Shown: positions 37,730 to 46,367, numbered from the stretch's first letter. The stretch: DNA of 64,000 bases from CBDBZX01 sp965213645 (GCA_965213645.1 CBDBZX010000001.1:1-64000), one strand, 5' to 3'. Program-made: numbers and translations. Notes: generated by a model not told the origin, from the sequence alone.

Positions 37730-38275
37730 ATGACAGACATCTGGTCGCTCTTTTGGTCGTTTACCAAAGTCGGGCTCTTCGGCTTCGGTGGCGGACCTTC
37801 GATGATTCCACTGATTCAAGAAGAGGTCGTAGACGTGCAAGGCTGGCTCAGCCAAGAGGAGTTTTTAGACGCTTTTGCGTTTGGCAATACGCTGCCCGGT
37901 CCGATTGCAACGAAGATGGCGGGGTATGTGGGCTATAAGGTCTCGGGCGTGGCGGGCGCGACGGCGGGCGTCGTCGGCGTCACCGTTCCCACCGTCATCG
38001 CGATGATTGCGCTCGGCGCACTCTATCTGCGCTACCGCGACGCGCCTATCTTTGAAAACTTCCTCAAGGGGGTGCGCCCTGTCGTGATTGCACTCTTGGC
38101 GCTCGTCGTCTATGAGTTTGCGCCGCGTGCGTTCGGCTCGCCTTCCGAATGGTTTGGCAACTGGGCGTTTTGGCTCTTAGCCATCGGCGCGTTTGTGTTG
38201 GCGGTCCGTTTCGATGTTCACCCTGCGCTTCTTATTGTCGTGGGCGGCGTAGTGGGTATCACTTTATTTCGCTAG
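37730..38275 (+). CDS. Chromate transporter family protein, single domain
   Basis: 181 aa. Family motifs are FTKVGLFGFGGGPSMIPLIQ and AFAFGNTLPGPIATKMAGYVG, the first half of ChrA. Short-chain ChrA proteins usually occur as two adjacent half-size genes; here only one is present. The family exports chromate or transports sulfate. No second copy lies downstream, so function in chromate export is uncertain. It is followed by ggt after 9 bases and is likely co-transcribed with it. Confidence 0.9.
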   Translation: MTDIWSLFWSFTKVGLFGFGGGPSMIPLIQEEVVDVQGWLSQEEFLDAFAFGNTLPGPIATKMAGYVGYKVSGVAGATAGVVGVTVPTVIAMIALGALYLRYRDAPIFENFLKGVRPVVIALLALVVYEFAPRAFGSPSEWFGNWAFWLLAIGAFVLAVRFDVHPALLIVVGGVVGITLFR

Positions 38276-38284
38276 GAGCTATCT

Positions 38285-39868
38285 ATGTTCACCTATGACT
38301 TTCCCTACCTCTCACAGCGGATGCCCGTCTTGGCGCACAACGTCGTGGCGACGTCTCAACCTCTCGCGGCGCAAGCGGGTTTGCAGATGCTCAGCGCTGG
38401 GGGTAACGCCGTAGATGCGGCGCTCGCGGCGGCGATTGCGCTTACCGTCGTGGAGCCAACCTCGAACGGCGTCGGCTCGGACGCCTTCGCGATTCTATGG
38501 GACGGAGAAGAACTCGCCGGGCTCAACGCTTCGGGACGTTCACCTAAAGCGCTCACCAAAGAACGCTTTGAAAGCTTAGACTCGGTTCCGTTACGCGGTT
38601 GGGACGCGGTGACAGTTCCGGGTGCAGTTTCGTCGTGGGTCTCGCTCTCAGAGCGCTACGGCAAGCTCCCCTTTGAGGCACTCTTTGAGCCTGCGATTCG
38701 CTACGCGAGAGAGGGCTATCTTGTTTCGCCCATCACGGCTAAAGCCTGGTCCGTCGCGCCTAAAGTGTTCGGTGACTTTCCTGAATTCGCGGCTAAGTTC
38801 TTACCGAACGGGCGTGCCCCGCACGCGGGTGAGCTTTTTAGATACGAGGACCAAGCGAAAACTTTGGAGCGTATTGCTGAGACGAAGGGCGAAACCTTTT
38901 ATCGAGGCGACTTGGCGCAGAGGATAGCGGCGCACGCGAAAGAAGCGGATGCCCTTCTCACCGAAGAGGATTTAGCGGAGCACCGAGCGGATTGGGTTGA
39001 GCTTATCTCTCAAGATTACCGAGAGGTCACGCTCCACGAGATTCCACCCAACGGGCAAGGCTTGGCGGCGCTCCTCATGCTGGGAATCTTAGCGCATCAT
39101 CCGGTCGCAGATTACCCAGTGGATTCGGCGGATAGCTTGCACGTGCAGCTCGAGGCGATGAAGCTCGCCTTCGCCGACGCCTACCGCTACGTCTCCGACG
39201 CGGATACGATGGATATGAGCTTGGAGAGGCTGCTCCACAGCGATTACCTGAAAGAACGCGCTGAAGAGATCGACATGAAACGCGCTAAAAACCCACATTA
39301 CGGCGTTCCTAAGCGCGGTGGCACGGTCTACCTCACGGCAGCGGACGCGGGCGGCATGATGGTCTCGTTTATCCAGTCGAACTATTACGGCTTCGGCTCG
39401 GGCATCGTCGTACCGGGGACGGGGATTAGTTTACAAAATCGGGGTGCGGGCTTCACATTGCAAGAGGGTCATCCGAATCAAGTGGCGGGCGGCAAACGTC
39501 CTTTTCATACGATTATTCCTGGCTTCTTGACGCAAAACGGACAGCCGTTGATGAGCTTCGGCGTGATGGGCGGACCGATGCAGCCGCAAGGTCACGCGCA
39601 GATGGTGATTCGGCTGTGTGACTATGGACAGAACCCGCAGGCGGCGAGCGACGCTCCGCGTTGGCGGGTGGCGGGCGGCTTAGAGGTCCACGTAGAGCCA
39701 GGCTTCAAGCCTGATGTTTTAGACGAACTCCGCAGCCGAGGGCATAAGGTTAAAGTGGAGGGTTCGGCGTTTGGGGGCTTCGGTGGGGCGCAGCTTATTT
39801 ATCGGCTCGAGGATGGCTACCTCGCCGCTTCGGACAGCCGCAAAGACGGACAGGCGGTAGGCTTCTGA
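38285..39868 (+). CDS. ggt: Gamma-glutamyltransferase family hydrolase
   Basis: 527 aa. The N-terminus MPVLAHNVVATSQPLAAQAG and AGGNAVDAALAAAIALTVVEP matches GGT proteins. The autoprocessing site lies at GVPKRGGTVYLTAADAGGMM, making Thr347 the N-terminal nucleophile of the small subunit. SFIQSNYYGFGSGIV and GVMGGPMQPQGHAQMV are further family segments. There is no signal peptide, so it is probably cytoplasmic. The substrate may be a gamma-glutamyl or related amide rather than glutathione, since thiol chemistry here appears bacillithiol-based. Confidence 0.94.
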   Translation: MFTYDFPYLSQRMPVLAHNVVATSQPLAAQAGLQMLSAGGNAVDAALAAAIALTVVEPTSNGVGSDAFAILWDGEELAGLNASGRSPKALTKERFESLDSVPLRGWDAVTVPGAVSSWVSLSERYGKLPFEALFEPAIRYAREGYLVSPITAKAWSVAPKVFGDFPEFAAKFLPNGRAPHAGELFRYEDQAKTLERIAETKGETFYRGDLAQRIAAHAKEADALLTEEDLAEHRADWVELISQDYREVTLHEIPPNGQGLAALLMLGILAHHPVADYPVDSADSLHVQLEAMKLAFADAYRYVSDADTMDMSLERLLHSDYLKERAEEIDMKRAKNPHYGVPKRGGTVYLTAADAGGMMVSFIQSNYYGFGSGIVVPGTGISLQNRGAGFTLQEGHPNQVAGGKRPFHTIIPGFLTQNGQPLMSFGVMGGPMQPQGHAQMVIRLCDYGQNPQAASDAPRWRVAGGLEVHVEPGFKPDVLDELRSRGHKVKVEGSAFGGFGGAQLIYRLEDGYLAASDSRKDGQAVGF

Positions 39869-40053
39869 AGGCGAAGCGCGTCCGCACGAAGCGGTGCGAG
39901 AGCTGCGAGCAGGAGAGGGATACGCTCTACCGCATTCAAAATAGTGAGACGGATGGGTGGATATTCGTCTGTATTGACTGCTTACCAAAGTTCAAAGAGG
40001 ATGAGCCGACATATGTGTACGGTGGGACGTGGAAGGCGCGGAAGCGGCACTGA
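39865..40053 (+). CDS. Small zinc-ribbon-like protein, start uncertain
   Basis: The frame reads KRVRTKRCESCEQERDTLYR, then WIFVCIDCLPKF, then YVYGGTWKARKRH and TGA. CxxC...CxxC suggests a small zinc ribbon. No ATG, GTG or TTG precedes the first Cys pair in frame; the only candidate start is CTG at 39865, overlapping the ggt stop. It is protein-like in composition, but the start makes it uncertain; a missed start upstream or a frameshift is possible. Confidence 0.45.
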   Translation: MKAKRVRTKRCESCEQERDTLYRIQNSETDGWIFVCIDCLPKFKEDEPTYVYGGTWKARKRH

Positions 40054-40137
40054 ATAACAGAACACTCTGGAGCAAGGTGATGGTTTTCCGTCACGGACGA
40101 TAATTGCGGAGAGTGGTAAAAAGAGTTGAGAAGTCTT

Positions 40138-40695
40138 ATGTGCCCAAGAAGATTCGCTATCGTTTTCCTGTACCTCACGCTTTTAAGTGCTCTATCGGGT
40201 TGCTCTTTCGACATCAACTATAGTGACAAGGCAATGATTCGACATTTTCAGAAGAACGAACAGCTATTTAATGAATTAGCAACAAGCGCTCTGCGGGCGA
40301 ATGATCTAAGAATTTTGAGGTCCTGTGACGGTCCACCGTGCTACCGAAACAGAGCGACTGAAACCTACTATGCCATTTTGGAAGACGGTGAAAGGGTTGA
40401 AACCGGATTCGGTAATCTGTCAGAAATCATGAATACTTTGGACCTTGCGTCTCTCGATATAGAACACGGTGGCTATAAAAAAGAAGTATACATGAGACGA
40501 TCCAAAAGAAGGGAGATGACACTTTTCGATCCAGAATCGAGCTACGCAGTAAAAGGCTATCTTTACTCTACAGAACCTGTAGACCCTAACAGGCTTGAAG
40601 ATAAATTAGAAAGCAGCTCGTTATACAATAACGATTTAAGATTCAGACATATCGCTGGTTCCTGGTACTTATATATAAGCATCGATGTATCGTAA
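40138..40695 (+). CDS. Putative lipoprotein of unknown function
   Basis: ATG 40138 gives MCPRRFAIVFLYLTLLSALS followed by Gly-Cys, a lipobox (LSGC) that predicts lipid attachment and export. The mature part of about 165 residues has a Cys pair (RSCDGPPC) and no domain I recognise. Base composition is clearly more AT-rich than neighbours, suggesting acquisition. A start at TTG 40126 is also in frame. It stands alone between ggt and the convergent marR. Confidence 0.7.
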   Translation: MCPRRFAIVFLYLTLLSALSGCSFDINYSDKAMIRHFQKNEQLFNELATSALRANDLRILRSCDGPPCYRNRATETYYAILEDGERVETGFGNLSEIMNTLDLASLDIEHGGYKKEVYMRRSKRREMTLFDPESSYAVKGYLYSTEPVDPNRLEDKLESSSLYNNDLRFRHIAGSWYLYISIDVS

Positions 40696-40708
40696 AAACT
40701 GCTAACCT

Positions 40709-41179
40709 CTATTCGTCTAAACTCTCCTCAACCGCCCCAATCATCTCATCCATAAAGGTCAAAATGACTCTCTTTTCAGATGTCTCGAGTGCGTCAAGCG
40801 TTCGCCCTAACCTTTCAAAAAGCGCAAGAGGTCGTTTTACACTCTGGGCGTCTTGCTCCACATAGTGCATCAGCACCTTGCGCCTATCACTCGGATGAGG
40901 GGCGCGATTGGTAAACCCTCTTTCCTCCAATCTGTCCAAGAGCCGCGTCACCGCGCCCGAACTTAGCCCGACGCGCTCGCCGACCTCTTTGGGCGTAAGC
41001 GGTCCGTCTAAACGCAAGTGCTCGCACACCAAAATTTCGGTGAGGGTGAAACCCGTGTCCTCGGCAACCTTGGCGCTCATCGTGAGGAGCATCGCGTTGA
41101 GCCGCTGAAAGGCTGCTTGGACCTCTTCGTCTACGTTGCTGTTTTGTGCAGTAACTTGATATTTCAGCTTCTTTGTCAT
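40709..41179 (-). CDS. MarR-family transcriptional regulator
   Basis: 156 aa. The winged helix is seen in LTEILVCEHLRLDGPLTPKE, VGLSSGAVTRLLDRLEERGF (recognition helix) and the wing NRAPHPSDRRKVLMH. It should bind as a dimer, repressing neighbours in response to a small ligand. The divergent gene is tspO, with 98 bases between starts, so it likely controls tspO and itself. The ligand is unknown. Confidence 0.93.
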   Translation of the reverse strand: MTKKLKYQVTAQNSNVDEEVQAAFQRLNAMLLTMSAKVAEDTGFTLTEILVCEHLRLDGPLTPKEVGERVGLSSGAVTRLLDRLEERGFTNRAPHPSDRRKVLMHYVEQDAQSVKRPLALFERLGRTLDALETSEKRVILTFMDEMIGAVEESLDE

Positions 41180-41277
41180 ACAATCATTATAGAGGTTTGG
41201 GGAAGCTCGAGCCTCAACTCATGAGGAGGGACAAAGCAAGTTAGAGGTTAAAAGTCCAAGCTCGAGGAGGTCAAACG

Positions 41278-41928
41278 GTGAATGTTAGAGAACAAAAGGT
41301 TACGCAAGTCGCGCCGCGAGAAGAGTTCGAAGTAGAGCATCCCGGAGACCAAAAGCCGAAACGCTGGCGCTGGTATCACGGGGTGCTCGCTTACGCCGCT
41401 ACTGAAGTCATTAGCTATGGGCTCGGCAAGCTCGCGGAGCGCTCTACGGGAAACGAGACGGATAGAGAGGCACAAGACCCTTTCTACGAGAGCCTCAAGC
41501 AACCCATTTACGCGCCGCCAGGTCCGGCATTTCCTGTTGTTTGGGCGGTGAACAATACGGCTCGAGTCTCCGGGCTAGTCCGCGTTCTCAACAAATCCAC
41601 AGAGACGCCGGGACGGAGCGCTTACCTCGCCTTGCAAGGGACCTCACTCCTCAACTACGCCTCCTTTAACGCGGCTTACTTCGGGCTTCGCTCGCCGAGG
41701 CTGGGCGCGGCGATGACGGTGGCGGACCTCGGGCTGGCGGTCGCGAGTGGTTACGTTGCGCTCGAGAAGCTCGAGGACTCTAAAGTTGCCGCTTCGCTCT
41801 CGACCCTTATGCCCTGGCTCGTTCTCGCCGCCGCAGTCTCGGTGCCCGTCGCGCTGTGGAACGAAGACGGGTTGTACAGCGCGTCGCCTTGCCTAGACGC
41901 GCCTAAAGGGTGGGTCAAAGAAGCGTGA
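41278..41928 (+). CDS. tspO: TspO/MBR-family membrane protein
   Basis: 216 aa. Family-like segments are PIYAPPGPAFPVVWAVNNTA, LQGTSLLNYASFNAAYFGLR and STLMPWLVLAAAVSVPVALW. They match the tryptophan-rich sensory protein fold (five helices), though the usual Trp content is reduced. An unusual polar N-terminal extension of about 35 residues precedes the first helix. It could bind porphyrin-like ligands. GTG start with GAGGAGG upstream. It is divergent from marR. Confidence 0.82.
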   Translation: MNVREQKVTQVAPREEFEVEHPGDQKPKRWRWYHGVLAYAATEVISYGLGKLAERSTGNETDREAQDPFYESLKQPIYAPPGPAFPVVWAVNNTARVSGLVRVLNKSTETPGRSAYLALQGTSLLNYASFNAAYFGLRSPRLGAAMTVADLGLAVASGYVALEKLEDSKVAASLSTLMPWLVLAAAVSVPVALWNEDGLYSASPCLDAPKGWVKEA

Positions 41929-42065
41929 ACCTCTCCGCCCTAGAGGGGAGCTGACGGTATCCTCACTCAAAGTCAGATTACAGTCATCTTGCCAGTCTGC
42001 GTTACCCTAGTTGTATAGACGGACCTCGCCTTAAACGTGAGGTTCATATCAGAAGGGAGCAGCAC

Positions 42066-42494
42066 ATGGCAGGAGCGAAAGATGGCGACACCGTCAAAGT
42101 ACACTATCAAGGGACGTTAGAGGACGGCACCGTCTTCGATTCGTCAAAGGACCGCGAGCCCTTAGAATTCACGCTCGGCGGCGGCAACATTATCGCGGGG
42201 TTTGAAGAGATTGTGACGGGGATGGAGACGGGGGAGACGAAGTTGGAGCGCATCCCCGCCGAAAAAGCCTATGGGCAGCGCCGCGACGACATGGTGATGG
42301 AGGTGGACCGTCAGCAAGTCCCGAATGAAATCGACCTGCAGCTCGGTCAGCAGCTTCAGGTGCGCCAGGAGAGCGGACAAGCTGTACCTGTAACGGTCAC
42401 GGAGCTTTCGGAGAACACGGTGACGCTCGACGCAAACCACCCGTTAGCAGGCAAAGACTTGATGTTCGAGATCGAACTCATAGAGATCGTTTAA
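42066..42494 (+). CDS. FKBP-type peptidyl-prolyl isomerase, SlyD-like
   Basis: 142 aa. VKVHYQGTLEDGTVFDSS and EFTLGGGNIIAGFEEIVTGM are FKBP core motifs. The IF (insert-in-flap) domain AYGQRRDDMVMEVDRQQVP and the return NHPLAGKDLMFEIELIEI place it in the SlyD group. It catalyses prolyl isomerisation and has chaperone activity. The metal-binding His-rich tail of E. coli SlyD is absent. AGAAGGGAG precedes the ATG. A terminator follows. Confidence 0.95.
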   Translation: MAGAKDGDTVKVHYQGTLEDGTVFDSSKDREPLEFTLGGGNIIAGFEEIVTGMETGETKLERIPAEKAYGQRRDDMVMEVDRQQVPNEIDLQLGQQLQVRQESGQAVPVTVTELSENTVTLDANHPLAGKDLMFEIELIEIV

Positions 42495-42506
42495 GGTTAC
42501 ATCCAA

Positions 42507-42538
42507 AAGAGCGCTCAGCGAATAGGTTGAGCGCTCTT
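42507..42538 (+). terminator. Rho-independent terminator after the FKBP gene
   Basis: An 11-bp perfect stem AAGAGCGCTCA / TGAGCGCTCTT with a 10-nt loop, followed by CTTAC rather than a long T-run. Confidence 0.75.
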
Positions 42539-42551
42539 CTTACATATTGAG

Positions 42552-43310
42552 ATGATGAAAGAAATTCAAAGCCTCGAGCAAGCCGCGGCTAACGCCCTGC
42601 CGCCCGCCCGTTTTCAGCTCGACGAGGGCTGGCGGCTTCGCGCCGACGGCGGCGGATCGCGCAGGGCGAACTCGGTGCTGGCGGAATATAATCTGGCGGA
42701 TACGCCGCTGAATGACAAGATAGACCGCGCCGAGGCATTTTATGCACGTTTGGGGAAGGCTGCGCGGTTCCAGCTCTGCCCTGCGTCGCAACCGTCCAAT
42801 TTAGACTACGTCCTAGCGGCAAGAGGGTATCGCACCAGCAGCGGCGCACTCGTCCAACGTGCGCCGCTCACAAAGGTCTTGGGACGTGTGGTGAAGCAAG
42901 CTGTGCCGGACGCGGTCATTAACCTGTGTCTCACGGCGGACTGGCTCAACCTCTTCGGACAGAGTGCTGGAGTAGAGGGTTATGGGCTCGAGGCCAAGCG
43001 TGCCCTCTTCCAGCGCATCCCTTCGCACGCCGCCTTCGTCACCGTGAGGTTGGCGGGCATCCCGGCAGCGGTCGGTCTAGGTGTTTTAGAACGGGGTCAA
43101 CTCGGGCTATTCAACATGGCGACGTTGCCGAGTTTGCGCCGGAGGGGTGCGTCTCGAGCCGTTATCCACGCGCTGGCGGTTTGGGGGGCGCAGATGGACG
43201 CGAAGGTGATGTTTTTGCAAGTCGCCGAGGAAAACCGAGCAGCGAGGGCGCTCTATACGCAGTTGGGCTTTCGAACACTTTATACCTATCACTACCGAGA
43301 AGCGAAGTAG
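42552..43310 (+). CDS. GNAT-family N-acetyltransferase
   Basis: 252 aa. The C-terminal half has the GNAT core: LGLFNMATLPSLRRRGASRA (acetyl-CoA pyrophosphate loop, RRRGAS) and VAEENRAARALYTQLGFRTL. The N-terminal half (about 1-120) is a second, degenerate GNAT-like fold (WRLRADGGGSRRANSVL), so it may be a tandem protein. The substrate is unknown. It starts 14 bases after the terminator of the FKBP gene. Confidence 0.9.
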   Translation: MMKEIQSLEQAAANALPPARFQLDEGWRLRADGGGSRRANSVLAEYNLADTPLNDKIDRAEAFYARLGKAARFQLCPASQPSNLDYVLAARGYRTSSGALVQRAPLTKVLGRVVKQAVPDAVINLCLTADWLNLFGQSAGVEGYGLEAKRALFQRIPSHAAFVTVRLAGIPAAVGLGVLERGQLGLFNMATLPSLRRRGASRAVIHALAVWGAQMDAKVMFLQVAEENRAARALYTQLGFRTLYTYHYREAK

Positions 43311-43417
43311 CGAACGCGAACCACGCTGCGTGGGCTCTGGGCGGGTTCTGCTCGGTCCCTCTTCGCTCGCGGCGAAAACCCCGTTAATCTCCGCCCCTGC
43401 TCGCCGCGCTTCACCAC

Positions 43418-44554
43418 TTAAACTTCCTCGTCGAAAAACAGCGCCGCCTTGATTTCTCCCTCTTCCTCCAAGTTGCCTCCCAAAGCCGCCGCCAAGATAC
43501 CGATCGACGCCATGAACACCACATAGTTGATGCGCGGCAGCTCAGCGGGTTCGAAGCCTGACCAACCCGCGACGACGCCGAGAGGGAGCGCGTAAGAAAC
43601 GACTAAAAGTAGAGAGAAGAGCACGAACCAGAGCGAAATCATCCCGACGAAGAGCGTGCCGAATAAGACGATGCGGCTCCTTGCTAACTGCTCGCTCCAG
43701 CCGCGTCCGGGACCGTGACCGAGCTGTTCTAGGTTTTGCCCGTAGAAGATGAATAAGCTCGAGGCCGTAATCGCCGCCCCCGAGCCGGTGAGGAGCCAAG
43801 CGAGTTGCGAGTTCGTCCCCGCCTCCCACGACTCGGCTGTGAGGAGTAAGAAGAGGAGCGAGACGATGACGGTCGCCGTCAAACGTCCTAAGTAGAGGGG
43901 CATCTTCCAGGGCGCGTAACCCCAGATGCTCCTTAGAATCGAACTCGGGTCGCTGAAAAAGGCGCGAAAGTAAAAGGTGACGACGTTCCAGCGTGCACTC
44001 GTCTCCTCGAGCCGCGCGTCTGCCACGTCTTGCAGCGCGTCTTGCGCGATCTCATACTGCGCTTTGGGAAAAGATTCTAGGGTCAGCCGCTCCACCTTAC
44101 CGGGCGGACGCATCGGTCCCTCGTCGGCGTATTCTAAGGTGAATAGATGACCCAAGAGGTGCAGCGCGAGCGCGGCTAAACGTTCGGGTAGCGCGTCGTG
44201 GGGACCGAGCCTAGCACTCGAGACCACCGCCACCTCCAACGCCGACGAGGGAACGCCCAGCGTCGAAATGCGCTGCCTCGGCTCCAGGTCGTTCGGCACG
44301 ACGACGATAGAGAAGTCCCACTGGTGATAGAGTTTCTCCTCCGCGCCGAGTTCCAGGAGGGGAAGCGGTTTGAGGAGCCCGGCGGCGGGGAAGGCGCGGC
44401 GTTCGACGGGCTCGAGCTGCCAATCGAAAGATGGGAACGCTATTTGCAGGTGCTCCAAGAGTCGTTCCGCCGCCTCGCTATAGCGCTCCGCGAGCGTGCT
44501 GTCGGTGAGCTTCGAGGCGAGGATCCAGCCGATGGCGATTTTGGGTTTGGTCAT
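43418..44554 (-). CDS. Membrane protein with degenerate zincin-like domain
   Basis: 378 aa. The soluble N-terminal part (about 1-190) includes DFSIVVVPNDLEPRQRISTL, LEVAVVSSARLGPHD and LAALALHLLGHLFTLEYAD. The layout resembles archaemetzincin-type peptidases, but the HExxH site reads HLLGH, so the catalytic Glu is missing. The C-terminal half has four or five transmembrane helices (for example LTATVIVSLLFLLLTAESW and VLFGTLFVGMISLWFVLFSL). I am not certain of the family. It stands alone on the minus strand. Confidence 0.65.
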   Translation of the reverse strand: MTKPKIAIGWILASKLTDSTLAERYSEAAERLLEHLQIAFPSFDWQLEPVERRAFPAAGLLKPLPLLELGAEEKLYHQWDFSIVVVPNDLEPRQRISTLGVPSSALEVAVVSSARLGPHDALPERLAALALHLLGHLFTLEYADEGPMRPPGKVERLTLESFPKAQYEIAQDALQDVADARLEETSARWNVVTFYFRAFFSDPSSILRSIWGYAPWKMPLYLGRLTATVIVSLLFLLLTAESWEAGTNSQLAWLLTGSGAAITASSLFIFYGQNLEQLGHGPGRGWSEQLARSRIVLFGTLFVGMISLWFVLFSLLLVVSYALPLGVVAGWSGFEPAELPRINYVVFMASIGILAAALGGNLEEEGEIKAALFFDEEV

Positions 44555-44590
44555 ATGTGAAGCTGTTCCCTGTAGTGCTCGGTTAAAATT

Positions 44591-45058
44591 TTAGCCTGCA
44601 ATCATGAGGTCTTGTCGATCAACTTCAATTCCTATAGGTAAAGCGTCAGAGTCAGGAAAAGACCCCCGATAATAGAAATTGAAGTCACCAGACCGAACCC
44701 GCCTCTGTCTACCGACAGAATCACCGAAATGTTTGGCATCAACTTGTTGTCCGTACACTTTAATTTCCCCGTAGCGCATAATCTTACCTTTCGGCAAAAG
44801 GACCGAAGGGGGCTCTAAGCGTATACCATCATCCGCAATCCATTCACGAGTGAACAGGGTTTTCGCTGTCGCGTCAGACGTTACCCAGGCGAAGCCGTAA
44901 AAGATTGATGCTCCTTCCATCTCTACCAGCAAAGTATGTATGTAAATATGGTCAGCAATCTTGTGATAATGACCAAATGAGTTTGTGAACCTAACACTAA
45001 GTTCATCCATAGGTATGCCAAAAGGTAGTGATAGTAGGTCGGTTAGCTCGAGGCTCAT
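44591..45058 (-). CDS. Hypothetical protein next to tRNA-Ser
   Basis: 155 aa, unrecognised, with a relatively AT-rich sequence. It looks like a beta-rich soluble domain (DHIYIHTLLVEMEGASIFYG, WVTSDATAKTLFTREWIADD) with a C-terminal segment SGDFNFYYRGSFPDSDALPI. There are no transmembrane helices or Cys pairs. It lies 30 bases before repeat copy D and the tRNA-Ser gene, a typical insertion neighbourhood, but no integrase is near. An accessory function such as immunity is possible and unproven. Confidence 0.65.
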   Translation of the reverse strand: MSLELTDLLSLPFGIPMDELSVRFTNSFGHYHKIADHIYIHTLLVEMEGASIFYGFAWVTSDATAKTLFTREWIADDGIRLEPPSVLLPKGKIMRYGEIKVYGQQVDAKHFGDSVGRQRRVRSGDFNFYYRGSFPDSDALPIGIEVDRQDLMIAG

Positions 45059-45088
45059 TATTGTCTGAAACTACGCTTGTGAAATAGT

Positions 45089-45158
45089 GTAGGTATCATC
45101 TTGCGAGCTGTGTTAGCGCCTCATTAACTGAGGACCTCTTTACGTAGATGATACCTAC
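45089..45158. repeat. Interspersed inverted repeat, copy D
   Basis: Perfect 13-bp ends GTAGGTATCATCT and AGATGATACCTAC, 70 nt in all, directly downstream of the tRNA-Ser 3' end. Confidence 0.85.
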
Positions 45159-45163
45159 TCTCT

Positions 45164-45255
45164 TGGCGGAGAGAGAGGGATTCGAACCCTCGGTGCAGGT
45201 TACCCCACACACACGCTTTCCAGGCGTGCTCCTTAAACCGCTCGGACACCTCTCC
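45164..45255 (-). tRNA. tRNA-Ser (GGA)
   Basis: Read on the minus strand: acceptor GGAGAGG, D-arm GTCCGAGCGGTTTAAGG, anticodon loop CTGGAAA (GGA), a long variable arm (about 20 nt) as in type II tRNAs, T-arm GAGGGTTCGAATCCCTC, and encoded CCA. The 92-nt length fits serine. Confidence 0.97.
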
Positions 45256-45262
45256 AGGTGTA

Positions 45263-45338
45263 GCAGGTATCATCTGATTAGCGCCAACCTCACGATATGG
45301 AATACCGCTTAGCACGCACGTTTGGTGATAATGCCTGC
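45263..45338. repeat. Interspersed ~76-nt inverted repeat, copy E
   Basis: Left end GCAGGTATCATCTGATTAGC, right end TTTGGTGATAATGCCTGC. Same length and core (GCACGCACGTTTGGTGAT) as copy A. It lies just upstream of tRNA-Ser, so the tRNA is bracketed by copies D and E. Confidence 0.85.
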
Positions 45339-45468
45339 GTGATACAAACTCAGTGGCTATAGTAAGCCGACGTGAGCACTAAAGTCTATCAAGATTGCAT
45401 GAGGCGGGTCAACCAGGAAAGTTGAAAGCAATGAGCAATAAGTTGAAAGTGAAAGTCAAAAACTTTTT

Positions 45469-45586
45469 ACTCACCGTTTCGCATTCGCGAAAACTTCGTA
45501 AGCGGGAGACTGCGTAACCAGCCCTGTGCCCCGTATGGGGTATGACTGGATTACATAACCAGCTCGACTGGATTGCTCACCGTTCG
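45469..45586. repeat. 118-bp inverted repeat, left copy
   Basis: Starts ACTCACCGTTTCGCATTCGC and ends GGATTGCTCACCGTTCG. The reverse complement is found at 51866-51983 with one difference that I can see. The motif GACTGGATT recurs inside. It fills most of the gene-free interval 45339-45728. Confidence 0.9.
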
Positions 45587-45728
45587 CCCAGCCCTGTGCG
45601 TCGCGTGGACCGCTCCCGCTAGCTGCGTAAGCGGATATGACTGGGTTGCTCGGAACTCATTGCTGCTTTCCACACAACATACCCTCAAGAGGTCGCTTCT
45701 TACAATGAAAGCAGTAAAGGAGTTATCT

Positions 45729-46367
45729 ATGTTTAGAGACAGAGTGGTCAACTTAGAAAGTGTCGAAGCGACTGAAGCGTTTCTCAGTCAGTACCCCACT
45801 AGCGTGATCTTCAAGGCGGGAACGTGCCACAAGACGATGCAGGGTTTCGGTTTTGTGCAGGAGAAGCTGGAGCCTCGAGAAGACCTCATGGTCGGGCTCA
45901 TCCGCGTGGTCGAGGCGCGTCCGGCGAGCAACCTCATCGCGGAGAAGACGGGCATCGTCCACCAGTCGCCGCAAGTCATTCTCTTCAAGGAGGGCGAAGC
46001 GGTTTTTGACGTGGACAACTGGAACATCACGCCTGACGTGTTGGATACAGGCTTTCAGCGGGTGCCACCCAGTGGTGAAGTTATGAGCAGCGGGGCGAAG
46101 ACCTCGAGCGACTTAGGACCCTACAAGCAGCTTTTGGAGCAGTACTTAGCGGGCGTCATCGACTACCGCCAGTTCGAATACGCCTACACGACGATGTTTC
46201 GCGATGACGCGAGCTTGCGCTCCCGCGAAGAGGTCGAGGTTCTGGGCTCTATCTTCGGCGATGTAGACCGCCACGTCGAGATGCACATGATGATGGGCGG
46301 ACGCTCGAACAGCGACGCGGTGCGGCAGCGGGCGGAGGCGGCGTATCAGAAGCTGCAAAGTCTGTAG
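45729..46367 (+). CDS. YtxJ-like bacilliredoxin fused to immunity-like helical domain
   Basis: 212 aa. The N-terminal half (about 1-105) matches the YtxJ/BrxC monothiol family: TSVIFKAGTCHKT (Cys with TCHK where the family has TCPI), then EARPASNLIAEKTGIVHQSPQVILFKEGEAVFD. These proteins reverse bacillithiol mixed disulfides. The C-terminal half (YKQLLEQYLAGVIDYRQFEY, LGSIFGDVDRHVEM) is an all-helical domain resembling colicin-D-type immunity domains. ATG 45729 has AAGGAG 7 nt upstream; an open frame back to 45573 runs into the repeat and is rejected. The fusion is unusual. Confidence 0.8.
   Translation: MFRDRVVNLESVEATEAFLSQYPTSVIFKAGTCHKTMQGFGFVQEKLEPREDLMVGLIRVVEARPASNLIAEKTGIVHQSPQVILFKEGEAVFDVDNWNITPDVLDTGFQRVPPSGEVMSSGAKTSSDLGPYKQLLEQYLAGVIDYRQFEYAYTTMFRDDASLRSREEVEVLGSIFGDVDRHVEMHMMMGGRSNSDAVRQRAEAAYQKLQSL

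Noticed and set aside
45573..45728. Upstream extension of the YtxJ-fusion frame
   Set aside because: It reads through the 118-bp inverted repeat; the ATG at 45729 has a clear ribosome binding site and fits the family N-terminus.
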